Of a stretch of 64,000 bases of DNA, positions 23,543 through 34,049 are shown in pieces; position 1 is the stretch's first letter; each line of letters begins with the position of its first letter. The notes under the pieces are model-generated. The model was not told the DNA's origin and did not search any database. It saw only the letters and a list, made by a program, of their open reading frames with translations. The position numbers and the translations under genes are program-made. Source of the stretch: Wolbachia endosymbiont (group A) of Longitarsus flavicornis (GTDB lineage Bacteria > Pseudomonadota > Alphaproteobacteria > Rickettsiales > Anaplasmataceae); the NCBI RefSeq assembly GCF_963931955.1, contig NZ_OZ008337.1, positions 62,001-126,000 of the forward strand, written 5' to 3'.

Positions 23543-26109
23543 AGTATTTAAAACAAGTGCAATTAGATAAAGAATTATTGATTGCAGTACAATATGGAAA
23601 TCTTAGCAAAGTTGAAGATCTTGTAAGTCAAGGAGCTAGCTTAAGTGCTAAGTATAGCGATGGCCGAACTCTTATGCATTGTGCTGCTTATGGGGGCGAG
23701 CTAAATGTAGTAAAATATCTTGTGGTAGGTGAAAAAAGTAGTTTAAAAATTAAAGATAATAGTGGTAGAATTCCCCTTCACTATGCTGCTTACAATGGTA
23801 AACTAGATATAGTAAAATATTTTATAGACGAAGAAAAAATTGATGTTAATATTAAAGATCATGGTGGCTGGGCGCCTCTATATTATGCTTCTTGTGGTGG
23901 TTATTCTAATGTAATAAACTACCTTGGTAAAATACATAATTCAGATTTGATAAGTAACTTACAAGAAAATTCTACGTCTTTAGAAATCCCAAATAGTAAT
24001 AACATTGAGGTTCAAGACAAACTTGGTAGAACACCCTTACATCTTGCTGCCAAAGCAGGTGATCTGAGCAAAATAAACCTTCTTTGTGATGATTATAATG
24101 CTAATATTGAAGCTCAAGACAATTTTGGTTATACACCAATTTTTTTCGCTACTCAATCAGGAAAATTGAATGTAGTGAGTCTTGTTCTTTATTATGGTGC
24201 TAATATTAATGCTCAAGATATGTATGGTTCTACGCCTTTACACTATGCTGCTCAAGAAGGTAACTTAGGTATGATTCAGCTTCTTCTTAGTAGATGTGCT
24301 AGGATTGAGCTTCTAGATAGGAATAATTGGACACCTATACTTTTTGCTGCTCGAGAAAGTAAATGGAGTGCAGTAGAACTTCTCGTTAGTAAGGGTGCTA
24401 AATTTAATAATGAAATAACGTATCAGGGAACACCTTTACATTTTGCTGTTCAAGAGGGTAATTTGGGTATGGTTAAATTTCTTATTGATCAAGGTGCTAA
24501 TATTGAGTCTCAAGACGACTATAATAAAAAACCTTTGCATCTTGCTGTTAGGGTGAACAGATTGGATATAGTAAAATTTCTTCTTGATAAGCACGCTAAC
24601 ATTGAGGCTAGAGACATGGATGGTGATATACCTTTAGAATTGGCTATTCAAAGTGGTTACAAAGATATAGAGGAAGTTTTAAGGCAAGCACAATTAGATC
24701 TAGATAAAGAATTATTGAATGCTGCAAAAAGCGGAGACCTTGATAAAGTTAAAGAATGTATCAAACGGGGTGCTTATATTAATACTAAGAGTAATAATGG
24801 AAGGACTTCTTTACACTGGGCTGCATTTGAAGGTTGCTTACCCGGAGTAGAGTATCTTATAAAGGAAGTTGCTGACATTAATGCTAAGGATAACACTAGT
24901 AGGACTCCTCTACACTATGCTGCTAGAAATGGTCATTTAGATGTAGTAAAATACCTTATAGAAGAAGGTGCTGATTTTGAAGTTAAAGACAAGGATGATA
25001 AAACACCGTTGGATCTTGCTTCTTGGAAAAAACATAATGATGTTGTAAAATATTTAGAGAAAATCAAAGAAGAAAGAGACAAAACTGTTCAACGCAAACG
25101 CCGTCATCACCATGGAGATCATGCTCGTCATCATATGTCAAGAAAACCTCTTGCTATAGATTCAAGTAATCAACCTGAGATAGCAGCAAGTGGTAGTACA
25201 AGACCATCTTCATGGATAAATGATTTATTTGGTTGGGTAAAGAGCTCTATAGGTGGATTGTTAAGTTCTAAACCTGTGGGAATATCAAGCACTAAGGATT
25301 CAATCTCACAAGTTGATGGGCAATTTGCCAAAGCTTCGGTAAGTAATAGTAGTCCAACAAGTACCACACTATCATCTGATGGTACAGATAAAAAACAAGA
25401 AAGTAATTATTTTACAAGTGGGGGTTTTTCCCGAGATAATATTGATTATGTAAATGCAAATATAAAACAAATGCGTGAAAGGCAAACACCTGTTAAATTT
25501 AAACCTAGTGGCGGAAATACAATACTAGAAATGGGAGATCACTATCTATCACATGTTGATTTTAATGGTACAATAATGTTACTTGATTTATTAATTAGAA
25601 AAGTTACAGGTCAGAAGTATATTTCTACAGTAGATCAGTCTATATCCCCACTAGAAGCACAGGGCTATGCATTAAATATTACAAAGGAATTTGAGAAAGT
25701 AGTAGAGCAAGCTGGATTAAAAAGTGGTGTATCAATGTACCGGTTAAATATTGATTTTGTGGAAATACAGAAAGAAGTTACAGGAAAAATTATGAGTGGT
25801 AAATTTAATGAGATTTCAGGGATTTTAAGCTCATATGTAGAGAAAGCATGTCTTGGTGAAGAAGCTGGTAAATTAAGTCCGAAAAAATTTGAAAAGTTTA
25901 TAGCTCAATTTGATAAGGGTCTGCTAAATCAATCAATAGAGCAGATATTACACAACAGAGATGGTAGATTAGAAGTTGATGATGCAAAGCAAATGAGTTT
26001 AGAGCCTCAAAGTTATTTAAGTAATGCTTCAGTTCACAGCCATTCAGAAGTATCAACTTGTCTTTCTGAGATAGGAGTAACCAAGCTTGGAGGTAATCTC
26101 AATAGGTAG
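23500..26109 (+). pseudogene. Second giant toxin, C-terminal part (ankyrins and tail)
   Basis: This continues the preceding frame; restoring one base in the G-run at 23461-23464 gives DKGADIYTQDKGGKTLLDIA, a perfect ankyrin turn, and a total of about 3,197 codons from 16517. About fifteen ankyrin units run to residue 525. Then come a basic RKRRHHH stretch (25093-25104), an amphipathic segment WINDLFGWVKSSIGGLLSS, and about 230 residues of helical tail with no repeats. This is the only surviving copy of that tail in the window, since the first giant gene lost its end. The ankyrin block around 24400 is nearly the same as that around 13320 in the first giant. Confidence 0.8.
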
Positions 26110-26446
26110 GTTATAGGTGGAGCTATAATATGCCAAGTAGTGGAAAATTTAAAGTGAAGGTGGCAAAATTAGCCAAAATAATTAGAGATACCAGACCAAG
26201 TTTGATGGTCCTAATACTAAAATGGATGAAGTAGACATTAAATGCTAAGTGGTTAATATGTTTTCCATATTGAACTTACAGCACGTAGCTTTGATGTAGA
26301 AGTTTGGGTAACGTTATGATAGTAATTTATATAATTCTATGTGCAATCTTTATAGCCATTTTAGACAGTTCACTAGATTCTTAATTAGGGGATATGTCTA
26401 ACTTAGAGAAGGTTTTCATAAATGTTAAAGTGAATAAGTAGGAATA
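26110..26446. other. Intergenic region, possible degraded coding
   Basis: Several short frames here look coding-like but are broken (for example MPSSGKFKVKVAKLAK from 26130, and TKFDGPNTKMDEVD in another frame). No gene can be supported; it may be the remains of one small gene. Confidence 0.35.
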
Positions 26447-27331
26447 TTATGTTTTTTCTTTGAGTTGTGAAATTTCAGAATGAGAGAGACCGGTAATTTG
26501 AGCTATAACATCTATAGAGACACCGGCCTTAAGTGAATTTTTTGCAACTTCAATTTTACCTTCAATTTTACCTTTTTCATGGCCGATTAGGATGCCTTTT
26601 TCAGTAGCATCATCAAGGCGTTGTTCCCAAATAGCAGCTTCTTTCTGTACACTCAATACTCTTTCTTCGTATGCTGCAAGATCCTCTTCTTCCCAACTAA
26701 ACTTGTCTAATTCATCATATGCTAGCTTTATTATTGGAGATTTTTCTGCAATATCTTTTAGGTCTTCATCTGTAGTATCCTCTGCATACCGAAAAAAGAA
26801 ACACCACCTTTCTACTGTACTCTCTAGTTGCTCTACTCTGTTCTTTGTAAATTTAGGCAACTCAATAAAGATGAATTGAAAATCTTTTAAGTAATGTCCG
26901 TTAGTCTTTATATCACGTATATTGTGAGTGGAAATATACTCAACCTCTGTAGGAAATAGCGTACTGTTGGAAATAGCGATAAAGAAGACTTTCTTAAAAT
27001 CAATATAATTTCCTGATTGTCTTGAGTAAGCTTTAGAAGCATAAAGTTGGGCACGTTTTTCAAAGCCCTTGTCACGAGCGAGCTGCATCTCCGCAATATA
27101 TCTATTCCCGAAAGAATCCTTACAGAGAACATCAACAATACTCTGTTTATCAGAAGCAATCTCAGGATCCATAATAGTGCTAAGAAACTTAACATCTTGA
27201 ATTGTGTTAACACCAGTAAACCCTAAGATGTCATTTAAAAAGTGGATAAGAATATTCTTGTTTTTCTCAGTGCCAAACACCCGTTTAAAGGGCAAATCGT
27301 ATTTAGGGTCGAGGAACTTAGAAAGAGCCAT
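26447..27331 (-). CDS. Rpn-family PD-(D/E)XK nuclease / putative transposase
   Basis: 294 residues. The start MALSKFLDPKYDLPFKRVFG is typical of the Rpn (recombination-promoting nuclease) family, and the active-site pattern IVDVLC...IAEMQLAR gives the D...ExQ form that this family uses in place of ExK. The C-terminus has an EGKIEVAKNSLKAGVS helix-turn-helix-like tail common in Wolbachia members. It is very similar to the gene at 55643 on the opposite strand, and the similarity extends about 50 bases upstream of both starts. Such genes in Escherichia coli stimulate RecA-independent recombination; here the role is unknown. Confidence 0.85.
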   Translation of the reverse strand: MALSKFLDPKYDLPFKRVFGTEKNKNILIHFLNDILGFTGVNTIQDVKFLSTIMDPEIASDKQSIVDVLCKDSFGNRYIAEMQLARDKGFEKRAQLYASKAYSRQSGNYIDFKKVFFIAISNSTLFPTEVEYISTHNIRDIKTNGHYLKDFQFIFIELPKFTKNRVEQLESTVERWCFFFRYAEDTTDEDLKDIAEKSPIIKLAYDELDKFSWEEEDLAAYEERVLSVQKEAAIWEQRLDDATEKGILIGHEKGKIEGKIEVAKNSLKAGVSIDVIAQITGLSHSEISQLKEKT

Positions 27332-27716
27332 AAAATTAACCTAAAAAGCATTAATAATTATACACAATTCTGAAGAAATATTCAACGTTTTTATTTTTAG
27401 GTAAGATTCAAGAGTGTTGATGAAAAAAACGACCTTCAGAGGTGAGCTTAGAATGGTACTTTAAGCCTTGAACATGTATCTTTGCATCTTTTTATAACCA
27501 CCTCTATAAACACCCTTAAAAGCCCAGCAAATGGATGCAATGAATTTGGAGCTGTAGAAGACATCAAAGATACGCTTTTTGGTGTGGGAGCCTAATAAAA
27601 ATACGAGCGTAAAAACTCAATTACGATTTACTTAACATCGTGAGCCCACACCTTTACATTATAAAGAACTCAAAACTCAATATCAACATATTTCAGTAGA
27701 AAATTTATCATATCCT
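27332..27716. other. Intergenic region
   Basis: 385 bases between divergent genes. The right part of the Rpn promoter region (27332-27390) matches the one upstream of 55643. Short in-frame pieces such as EDIKDTLFGVGA near 27560 could be a gene remnant, but nothing complete is present. Confidence 0.4.
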
Positions 27717-28214
27717 GTGAGTATGGGCGAAAAAAAGAAGGTTACAATATATACGGATGGAGCTTGCTCTGGAAACCCTGGTCCAGGAGGCTGGGCTGCT
27801 GTAGTTATGTATGAAAATAAAAGTGTCTTTATCAAGAAACGTATTTCTGGAGGTGAAGAAAACACAACGAACAACAAGATGGAATTAAAGGCTGTAATTA
27901 ACGGGCTAAAGATGTTAAAAATTTCTTGTGAGGTTATTTTACATACAGACAGTCTTTATGTAAAACAAGGTATAACAGAATGGATCAGCAAGTGGAAGAC
28001 AAACGGTTGGAGAACAGCAACTAAAAAACCAGTAAAAAACATGGAATTGTGGAAGGAATTAGATGAAGCTGCCTTGCGGCATGATGTTAATTGGAAGTGG
28101 GTTAGAGCTCACAATGGTAAACGAGGAGGCAGATAAGCTTGCCAGAAAGGAAACTAAAAAGCTGAAATACAAAAACTACCAAAGCTGCAGCGAGTACAAG
28201 GCAAATAGAAATTA
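27717..28214 (+). pseudogene. rnhA: Ribonuclease HI, frameshifted near the C-terminus
   Basis: RNase HI cuts the RNA strand of RNA-DNA hybrids. Residues 9-30 contain TDGACSGNPGPGGW with the first catalytic Asp, MELKAVI gives the catalytic Glu, and HTDSLYV the second Asp. After WKWVRAHNG the frame shifts: the expected NEEADKLARKE with the last metal-binding Asp is in another frame and runs to a stop at 28212, whereas the first frame ends at 28136. A few residues between HNG and NEEAD also seem missing, so the gene is probably inactive. The start is GTG at 27717 or ATG at 27723. Confidence 0.85.
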
Positions 28215-28304
28215 ATGTTTTTATTCAGATACAAATTTGTGTAAGCGCTTACAATGAGGTATACATGGTTGTTTCCGTGAAAGAAGTGATCGTTAGCAGC
28301 TGTA

Positions 28305-29150
28305 ATGATAGCAAAGCATATTAATCCTGTAAGATACAAAATAGCACAAAAGGTAAGAAGCTGGAGGTTAAAGCGAGGATATACCCTGAAAGCTTTAGCA
28401 GATAAAACAGGCATAAACTACTATACGCTGCTAAGATATGAACAAGGGGTACAAGGTATTCCAACTGAAGACTTAAAAAGACTAGCGGACGCATTCTCAA
28501 TTAAGGCTGGAGCTCTATTTCCTAGACAAAAAGTACTAAGAGAAAACTGTTGTTTTGATAAAGCCAAGGAACAAGCAATATACAATCTCACGGCACAAAC
28601 AAGAACGCGAGAATCACGCAAGGCAATTTATGCATTGACCCAATCTGTCCGAGCTCAGAAGGAAAGTAATGTAAAAGAGGCAAGGGTAAGAATAGCACAA
28701 AATCTACTTAAAGCAGGGTTTTCTATTGACATTATCTACCAAGCGACTGGTTTATTAGCTGATGAATACGACGACAAAGAGAAAAAAATACCTAAGCGTC
28801 AAAACGAAGGAGAAGAGATAAAAAATTGGAGGATAGTACGAGGATATGCTCAAGAATATTTAGCAGAAAATCTCGGTGTATCACGTTCGAAAATACACAA
28901 CTGTGAACAAGGGAACGTTATCATTTTAGGTGAAACGTTATGGGGAATAGCAGTAGAATTATCAAAGGATGTTGACGATCTTATAACTAAACCAACGAAA
29001 GAAGATTATTATGAAGATAGTGAAGGAGAAAATGAGCGATTAAGTTTGGCGAGAGAGTGTCAAAAAATTGACGATCAAGAATCACTAGACGAACTGGGTA
29101 TATGGGTAGAATTTTTATCCCAAAGAAGGCAAATTTACAAAGAAAAGATT
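28305..29150 (+). CDS. Double-HTH (Cro/CI-type) regulator, 3' end cut by IS5
   Basis: Two HTH_3 domains: residues 10-65 (KVRSWRLKRGYTLKALADKTGINYYT...YEQG) and about 165-220 (EIKNWRIVRGYAQEYLAENLGVSRS...CEQG), with a helical linker. The tandem layout is typical of WO phage regulators and is shared by the genes at 49431 and 52559. The frame runs on to 29210, but everything after about residue 282 is read from the IS5 element at 29151, so the true end is missing. Target genes are unknown; the position before repA suggests control of phage functions. Confidence 0.8.
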
Positions 29151-30044
29151 AGACTTCTTTCAAAATTCATGTATGGAGCTCAAAATTGTGAATTGCAGCA
29201 ATCAAATTAAACCTTAAACCAAAACGTTTTCGTCGGTTTCTATACCTGTCCGAGATGATTTTAAACCTTTTCAATAAGCCAATTACGTTTTCAACAATTG
29301 CCCTTTGGCTCATAAGTGCCCTGTTCTCTTTTTTTTGTTCTTTGCTTAACGGATTCTTTTTCATTTTCCTGTGCGGTAATACAACATTTTTGTGTATCTT
29401 CTGCATTCCCCTGTAGCCGGCATCAGCTAAGATTTTGGTGTCCGGTAATATTGCTACCTTTGATTCTCTAAACATCCGAAAATCGTGTTTTCTACCATTC
29501 GAGAAAGATGTGCATATGACTTTTTTACTCTTCTTCTCTGTTACTATTTGTGTTTTTATAGTATGCCTTTTTTTCTTTCCAGAGTAGAAGGGCTTTTGCT
29601 TTTTTTTGGTCTCTCTACTGGCGTTTCAGTTCCGTCTATTACTAAAACTTCATATTCTACATCACTCTTTAATAGCTCTTTTTTTCCTGGTAATGCAAAA
29701 TCTGGATGTTTTATTAATATGTCTTCTACCTATCTTATTATTTTAAAACTGTTACTTTCACTCATGCCATAGCTTTGCCCAATATGAAAATATGTACGAT
29801 ATTCTCTTATATATTCCAGTGCCATAAGTAGCCTGTCTTCTATGCAAAGTTTACTTTTTCTTCCACTTCTAGCTTTTTTTCTTTTATCCTCCACTTCTAG
29901 AATTTCTACCATTCGCTCAAATGTTGCTTTTTTTACCCCTGTTAAACGTCGAAACTTTTCTCCTTCTAACTTTTCTATTTCCTTATATTTCATGCTTTCA
30001 AATACTTCATCTTACACTCCCTCTAACAATTTTGAAAGAAGTCT
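29151..30044 (-). mobile_element. IS5-family element (ISWpi1-like), copy 2
   Basis: 894 bp with the same 17-bp inverted ends as copy 1, in the opposite orientation, and ATT on both sides. On its left the HTH regulator is cut; on its right the RepA-like gene starts without its N-terminus. Confidence 0.88.
29167..29993 (-). pseudogene. IS5-family transposase, copy 2
   Basis: Same two-frame structure as copy 1: first frame from 29993, internal TAG after IIR, A-run shift, second frame ending at 29167. Identical by eye to copy 1, including the TAG. Confidence 0.8.
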
Positions 30045-30764
30045 ATTGTTTCCCCAAGAATTTTAACCAAGAGAGGCTTATTGGTATTTGGTGGCCCACC
30101 TAAAATCGGCAAAAGCGACTTTTTGATCTCTTGGCTTGTCTACATGGCTGCTGGTAGATCATTTCTTGGTATGATGCCAAGTAGACCTTTGAAGATCTTC
30201 TACATGCAAACTGAAATTGAGTATGACTATATGAAGGAACGTTTGCAACAGCTTCAACTTGATAAGGAACTTTTGGATATAGCTGCCAATAACTTAATTA
30301 TCACGCCAAGAGTGCAATTATCGCTTAGTAGTGAAGAAATAGATGAAATCAAAAATACTGTTAAAGAGCGTTTTAAACCTGATATTATTGCGATTGATCC
30401 TCTTCGTAATATCTTTAACTCAAGTGAATATGGCAACGAAAATGACAACAGCGCTATGCTATTCTTCTTGCAAAAAACACTTGAAAAACTGAGAAATGTT
30501 ATTAATCCAGATGCCAGCGTAGTACTTACTCATCATACAAAAAAATTATCCAAAAAAATGTTAGAAGAAGATCCATTTCAAGGTTTAAGCGGTGCTGGGT
30601 CCTTAAGGGGCTTCTACACTACAGGAATGGTGATGTTCAGTCAAGATGAAGGAAGCACTGTCCGTCAAATAGTATTTGAGTTGCGTAATGGTGAACGTGT
30701 GCCAAGTAAGCTTGTCGATAAACTAAATGGCCATTGGCAACTTGTGGATAAATGGAATAGTTAA
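30045..30764 (+). pseudogene. RepA-like hexameric ATPase, N-terminally truncated
   Basis: The frame is open from the IS border; the first listed start (TTG 30081) is inside the ATPase core. It contains a Walker A loop GGPPKIGKSDF, a Walker B strand PDIIAIDPL, and SVVLTHHTKK, then GAGSLRGFYT, the order of RecA-like RepA/DnaB-type phage replication helicases. In WO phages such a gene is annotated as RepA. The N-terminal part is missing, replaced by IS5 copy 2. It precedes two small genes that probably belong to the same replication operon. Confidence 0.75.
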
Positions 30765-30783
30765 TTTTTATAGGAGATAATAT

Positions 30784-31278
30784 ATGTTACAAGATTTAAC
30801 TGATTTTAACACTGCAAAGTCGCAAAGTAATTTAATACCTAAAGGTACAACGGTAAAAGTCAAAATGGCTATTAAGCCTGGAGGTTATGAAAATTGGTTC
30901 ACTAAAAGCTATACTACTGGCAGCATCTATTTAAACGCTGAATTTACGGTCACTGAAGGTCCATATACAAAACGTAAGATTTATCAAGTAATTGGTATTA
31001 AAAGTGGCAAAGCAAGCGTTGAAGGAGAAGATACTTGGGGAGAAATGGGTCGTTCTATGCTTAGAAGTATTTTGGAGTCAGCACGGAACATTCATCCACA
31101 TGACACTTCAGAAAAAGCAGTTGTTGCTAGAAAAATCAACTCCATTGCAGATTTAAATGGACTAGAGTTTATGGCAAAAGTGGGAATTGAGGCCGATAAT
31201 AGGTACGGAGACAGGAACAGAATTGATACGATCATTACTCCGAATGAAACTCAGAAGGATGACTGGATTCCATTCTAA
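30784..31278 (+). CDS. Small phage protein, possible single-strand DNA-binding (DUF669-like)
   Basis: 164 residues starting at an ATG after AGGAGA, 19 bases after the ATPase gene. Pattern: PKGTTVKVKMAIKPGG, beta-rich middle with GPYTKRKIYQVIG, then FMAKVGIEAD and an acidic end DDWIPF. This resembles phage proteins of the DUF669/ssDNA-binding type that sit beside RepA-like or RecT genes, but the assignment is by layout and weak motif only. Confidence 0.55.
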   Translation: MLQDLTDFNTAKSQSNLIPKGTTVKVKMAIKPGGYENWFTKSYTTGSIYLNAEFTVTEGPYTKRKIYQVIGIKSGKASVEGEDTWGEMGRSMLRSILESARNIHPHDTSEKAVVARKINSIADLNGLEFMAKVGIEADNRYGDRNRIDTIITPNETQKDDWIPF

Positions 31279-31328
31279 GCGAATAAAAGAATCATTTTTT
31301 TATCATAAATTATTGAAGGGCACCTTTT

Positions 31329-31628
31329 ATGAATAGATCTCTAGAAGAAATAAAAGCGTTAGTAATTGATAGAATTGAAGAATACCTACTCTATTTACTA
31401 CCTGGTGGTGAGTTTTACAAAAGTAAGTTTTACATTGGAGATTCACGTGGAGATAAAATAATAGTTGAGACAACAGGAGAAAGAGCAGGAGATTGGTATA
31501 AACTAGCCAAAATTAAAGGAGACGTAGTTGAATTTTTTACTTTCATTGCAGGTGACAAAAAAAGCGCTGAAGAATTGTATCTGTATATTTTAGAGAAGTA
31601 TCCTTCTGCGTTTTCTGTCCAACATTGA
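31329..31628 (+). CDS. Small primase-N-terminus-like phage protein
   Basis: 99 residues from an ATG preceded by GAAGGGC. The pattern FYIGDSRGDKIIVETTGERAGDWYKLAKIKGDVVEFF resembles the short domain that opens many phage primase/helicase proteins, where it binds DNA ahead of the Toprim part. No Toprim domain follows, so it is either a separate small subunit or the detached head of a larger protein. Convergent with the gene that ends at 31638. Confidence 0.5.
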   Translation: MNRSLEEIKALVIDRIEEYLLYLLPGGEFYKSKFYIGDSRGDKIIVETTGERAGDWYKLAKIKGDVVEFFTFIAGDKKSAEELYLYILEKYPSAFSVQH

Positions 31629-31637
31629 CTAAGGAGC

Positions 31638-32708
31638 TTAGCTAGCACTTAAGTTAATGGTAGATGGATTAAGCCGGTAGCCTGACCAGTTACATGCTTG
31701 TATCACATCATCTCGTCTTATATTTAGTCCCAAGGTGCTAGCTAGCTTTTCTGCTATTGTTTTTTGCATTCTGTTAAGAGGTCTGCGCACCTGCTGTTCT
31801 GGGTCTTCAATACCTAAACTATCTGCTATTTGAATGATACTAAGAAATTTATATTCTTTAGCTTCTTCCAAGTCACGCAAAAATTGTTTAAGTAATACTC
31901 TAAAGATGCGGATGCTTGAAGTTGCTTGTTTGCCTATAATTTCAACGTCATTAACATAAATAGTATTATCTATAATTTTCAACCTTAATATTTTTTTCTC
32001 CTGATGAACTGTTTTTTGTAGTGGAATACAAGGAAATGCTTGAAAAGAAACGTTAGGTAATAATTCTGGTACTCCTTTTTCAACTGCTTCGCTTAGTATT
32101 TGATTTAGAGTTTTTTGTTCACAAATTAAATCGGCCATGGGAACAGTGTATAGGGTTAACAATGTTTTTAGGTCTACCTTTCCAAAAGTTATAAGAACAG
32201 CAACATTAGCTCTTAACCTATCTACAGTTAAATATGACTTATCAGTACATAAAGTTGGTATTATAATGCTTACTATTTTACTTTTAAAGCTTATATGATA
32301 TATCCCATTTGCCGCCTTTTCCCATATGAGTCCTATTAATAGTTTTTCAAACCAACTTATAATTTTTTCCGTATTAAGTTTTATTGAAAGCACAAGATAA
32401 CGCTGTTTTTTATAAGTATCAGGAAAAATATCACGACCACAATCCTCGCAAGCTAGATCATCACAATCTTCATCAAAACCATGAGGAATGATAACCTCGT
32501 TTTTGCAATAAGGATTTTGTATATTTGGAAAATCAAGATCTAAATCATTAGCGCAAACAACGAAATAATACTTCTCAAGTTTAACAAAATCAAGCTGACT
32601 GAGATGCTCTGCAGCCTTTATATAGTTCTCGTTAGGATTTACCCAGGACCTATTTATTAACATAGTATCAATATCTTGAGAGTGTTCTCGACAAAACGGT
32701 AATTCCAT
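31638..32708 (-). CDS. Unknown protein with zinc-ribbon-like and winged-helix-like parts
   Basis: 356 residues. Residues about 68-95 contain YCKN...DCDDLACEDCG, a cysteine arrangement like a zinc ribbon. The last 100 residues (PEQQVRRPLNRMQKTIAEKL, then WSGYRLNP) resemble the OmpR-type winged helix, whose C-terminal hairpin ends in GYRL. No enzymatic motif was found. Its start overlaps the end of the upstream gene by 41 bases, so the two are likely translated together. I do not recognise the family. Confidence 0.6.
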   Translation of the reverse strand: MELPFCREHSQDIDTMLINRSWVNPNENYIKAAEHLSQLDFVKLEKYYFVVCANDLDLDFPNIQNPYCKNEVIIPHGFDEDCDDLACEDCGRDIFPDTYKKQRYLVLSIKLNTEKIISWFEKLLIGLIWEKAANGIYHISFKSKIVSIIIPTLCTDKSYLTVDRLRANVAVLITFGKVDLKTLLTLYTVPMADLICEQKTLNQILSEAVEKGVPELLPNVSFQAFPCIPLQKTVHQEKKILRLKIIDNTIYVNDVEIIGKQATSSIRIFRVLLKQFLRDLEEAKEYKFLSIIQIADSLGIEDPEQQVRRPLNRMQKTIAEKLASTLGLNIRRDDVIQACNWSGYRLNPSTINLSAS

Positions 32709-33921
32709 AGCTATCTCTAATTAAAGACTTAAAATCATCTCGTTCTTTTCTATTGAGAACATATTCTGAGTAATCAATTTCTATATAATTTGCGCATTGC
32801 GTGTCTGTCTGAAAGGATAAAGTAACTTTTTTACTTTTGAACAATACTTTGATATGCTGAACAAGCGAAACATCATGCAGTACACTACCAACCGAAGGCT
32901 CTATTTTCTGCAACCACTCTTCAATATTATCCGTGTTTAACGTAAGATTAGTTTTAGATTTAGATGGACCAAATTTCAATTCAAATAGGCGAATATCAGG
33001 TACATGTTGTTTTACACAGTCATTCAAAAAAGTCCTCACTTGTGCTGTTGTATTTTGGTGGCGCATGTTAGTAAATGAACATTCTCGCTGAAAATAACAG
33101 CTTACTATTCTATTTGCTATTTTTAATCCTTGATCAAAACTTTGAATAGATAGATTTACTTGGTTAGCGTTTAAAGCAAAGTCAATAATAATTCTACTAG
33201 GTTTATAACCGTGTATTACCTTATTTGAACTGATTAATAAATCCTCATCTTTACTAGCACGTCGTATAAATAAGTAAATACTATTTTGGTAGTAAAAGAG
33301 TTCTTGAAACTGACTTTCAAAACTATCATTTTCCGAGAGATCATGCTGTTTTAATATTTCCTGTATTGTACTTTCTGATAAAAAATCCTTAAATGAAGTG
33401 GGCTTTTGTCTTGGAGGATTTTTTAATATGAAAGGTAAAAACCCTTTTTTTTGTACTTGATTAAAGCAGAAAATTTGTTTCAGCAAGTTATGATTAGTTA
33501 TAAAGAGAGTAAACAACAAGGACTTTTTGTCATATTTGTTATTTTGGAACAGAAATGATTTCAGAAGATCTTGGCTTAACACAGATTGTGCTACTTCAGC
33601 TATAGTTGTTTCTGATTTTGCACGACTAAAACGATTGACTAAGTAATAATCAAACAGAGATTCAGAAATTTTAGTAAGCATTTTACGCTTTTGCTGAGTT
33701 GAAATATCATCGCATTTTTCGTATTCTTTAAATAATTGCCTATTTTGTTTATTCTGAAAATAATGGTTAAAAATAACACTTAATTGTCTACCAGAAAGAG
33801 AATTAAGCCAACTTTCACGTAAACTTGGATTTTGAAAGTCCTTAAGCAGAAAGGATACTGGCATTTCTAAACTGCTTTCCCAAAACTCCTCACTAGCTAT
33901 CATATATCTAAAAGTAAACAT
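32668..33921 (-). CDS. Unknown helical protein, partner of the zinc-ribbon/winged-helix gene
   Basis: 417 residues, starting MFTFRYMIASEEFW (the Met at residue 7 is an alternative start). The first half is helical and charged; the second half has alternating strands (KKVTLSFQTD, ANYIEIDYSEYVLN). No membrane segment, signal or catalytic motif is visible. It is the first gene of a two-gene minus-strand unit that runs against the surrounding phage genes. Confidence 0.6.
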   Translation of the reverse strand: MFTFRYMIASEEFWESSLEMPVSFLLKDFQNPSLRESWLNSLSGRQLSVIFNHYFQNKQNRQLFKEYEKCDDISTQQKRKMLTKISESLFDYYLVNRFSRAKSETTIAEVAQSVLSQDLLKSFLFQNNKYDKKSLLFTLFITNHNLLKQIFCFNQVQKKGFLPFILKNPPRQKPTSFKDFLSESTIQEILKQHDLSENDSFESQFQELFYYQNSIYLFIRRASKDEDLLISSNKVIHGYKPSRIIIDFALNANQVNLSIQSFDQGLKIANRIVSCYFQRECSFTNMRHQNTTAQVRTFLNDCVKQHVPDIRLFELKFGPSKSKTNLTLNTDNIEEWLQKIEPSVGSVLHDVSLVQHIKVLFKSKKVTLSFQTDTQCANYIEIDYSEYVLNRKERDDFKSLIRDSYGITVLSRTLSRY

Positions 33922-34049
33922 ATTATGTCTAAAATAGATTAAAGATTAGTCAACAAAAATCTATTATGAAAAAAAAGAAGAATTTTCCTAAAAAAACTGA
34001 ACAGTTTTTGTAATTTTGGTGAATATATATACAGGAGTCAAATTTTCAA

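Noticed and set aside
29485..29772. 95-residue plus-strand frame opposite the IS5 transposase (also at 15895 and 41638)
   Set aside because: It is antisense to the transposase and appears in all three IS copies only because the IS is repeated; no ribosome site or domain.
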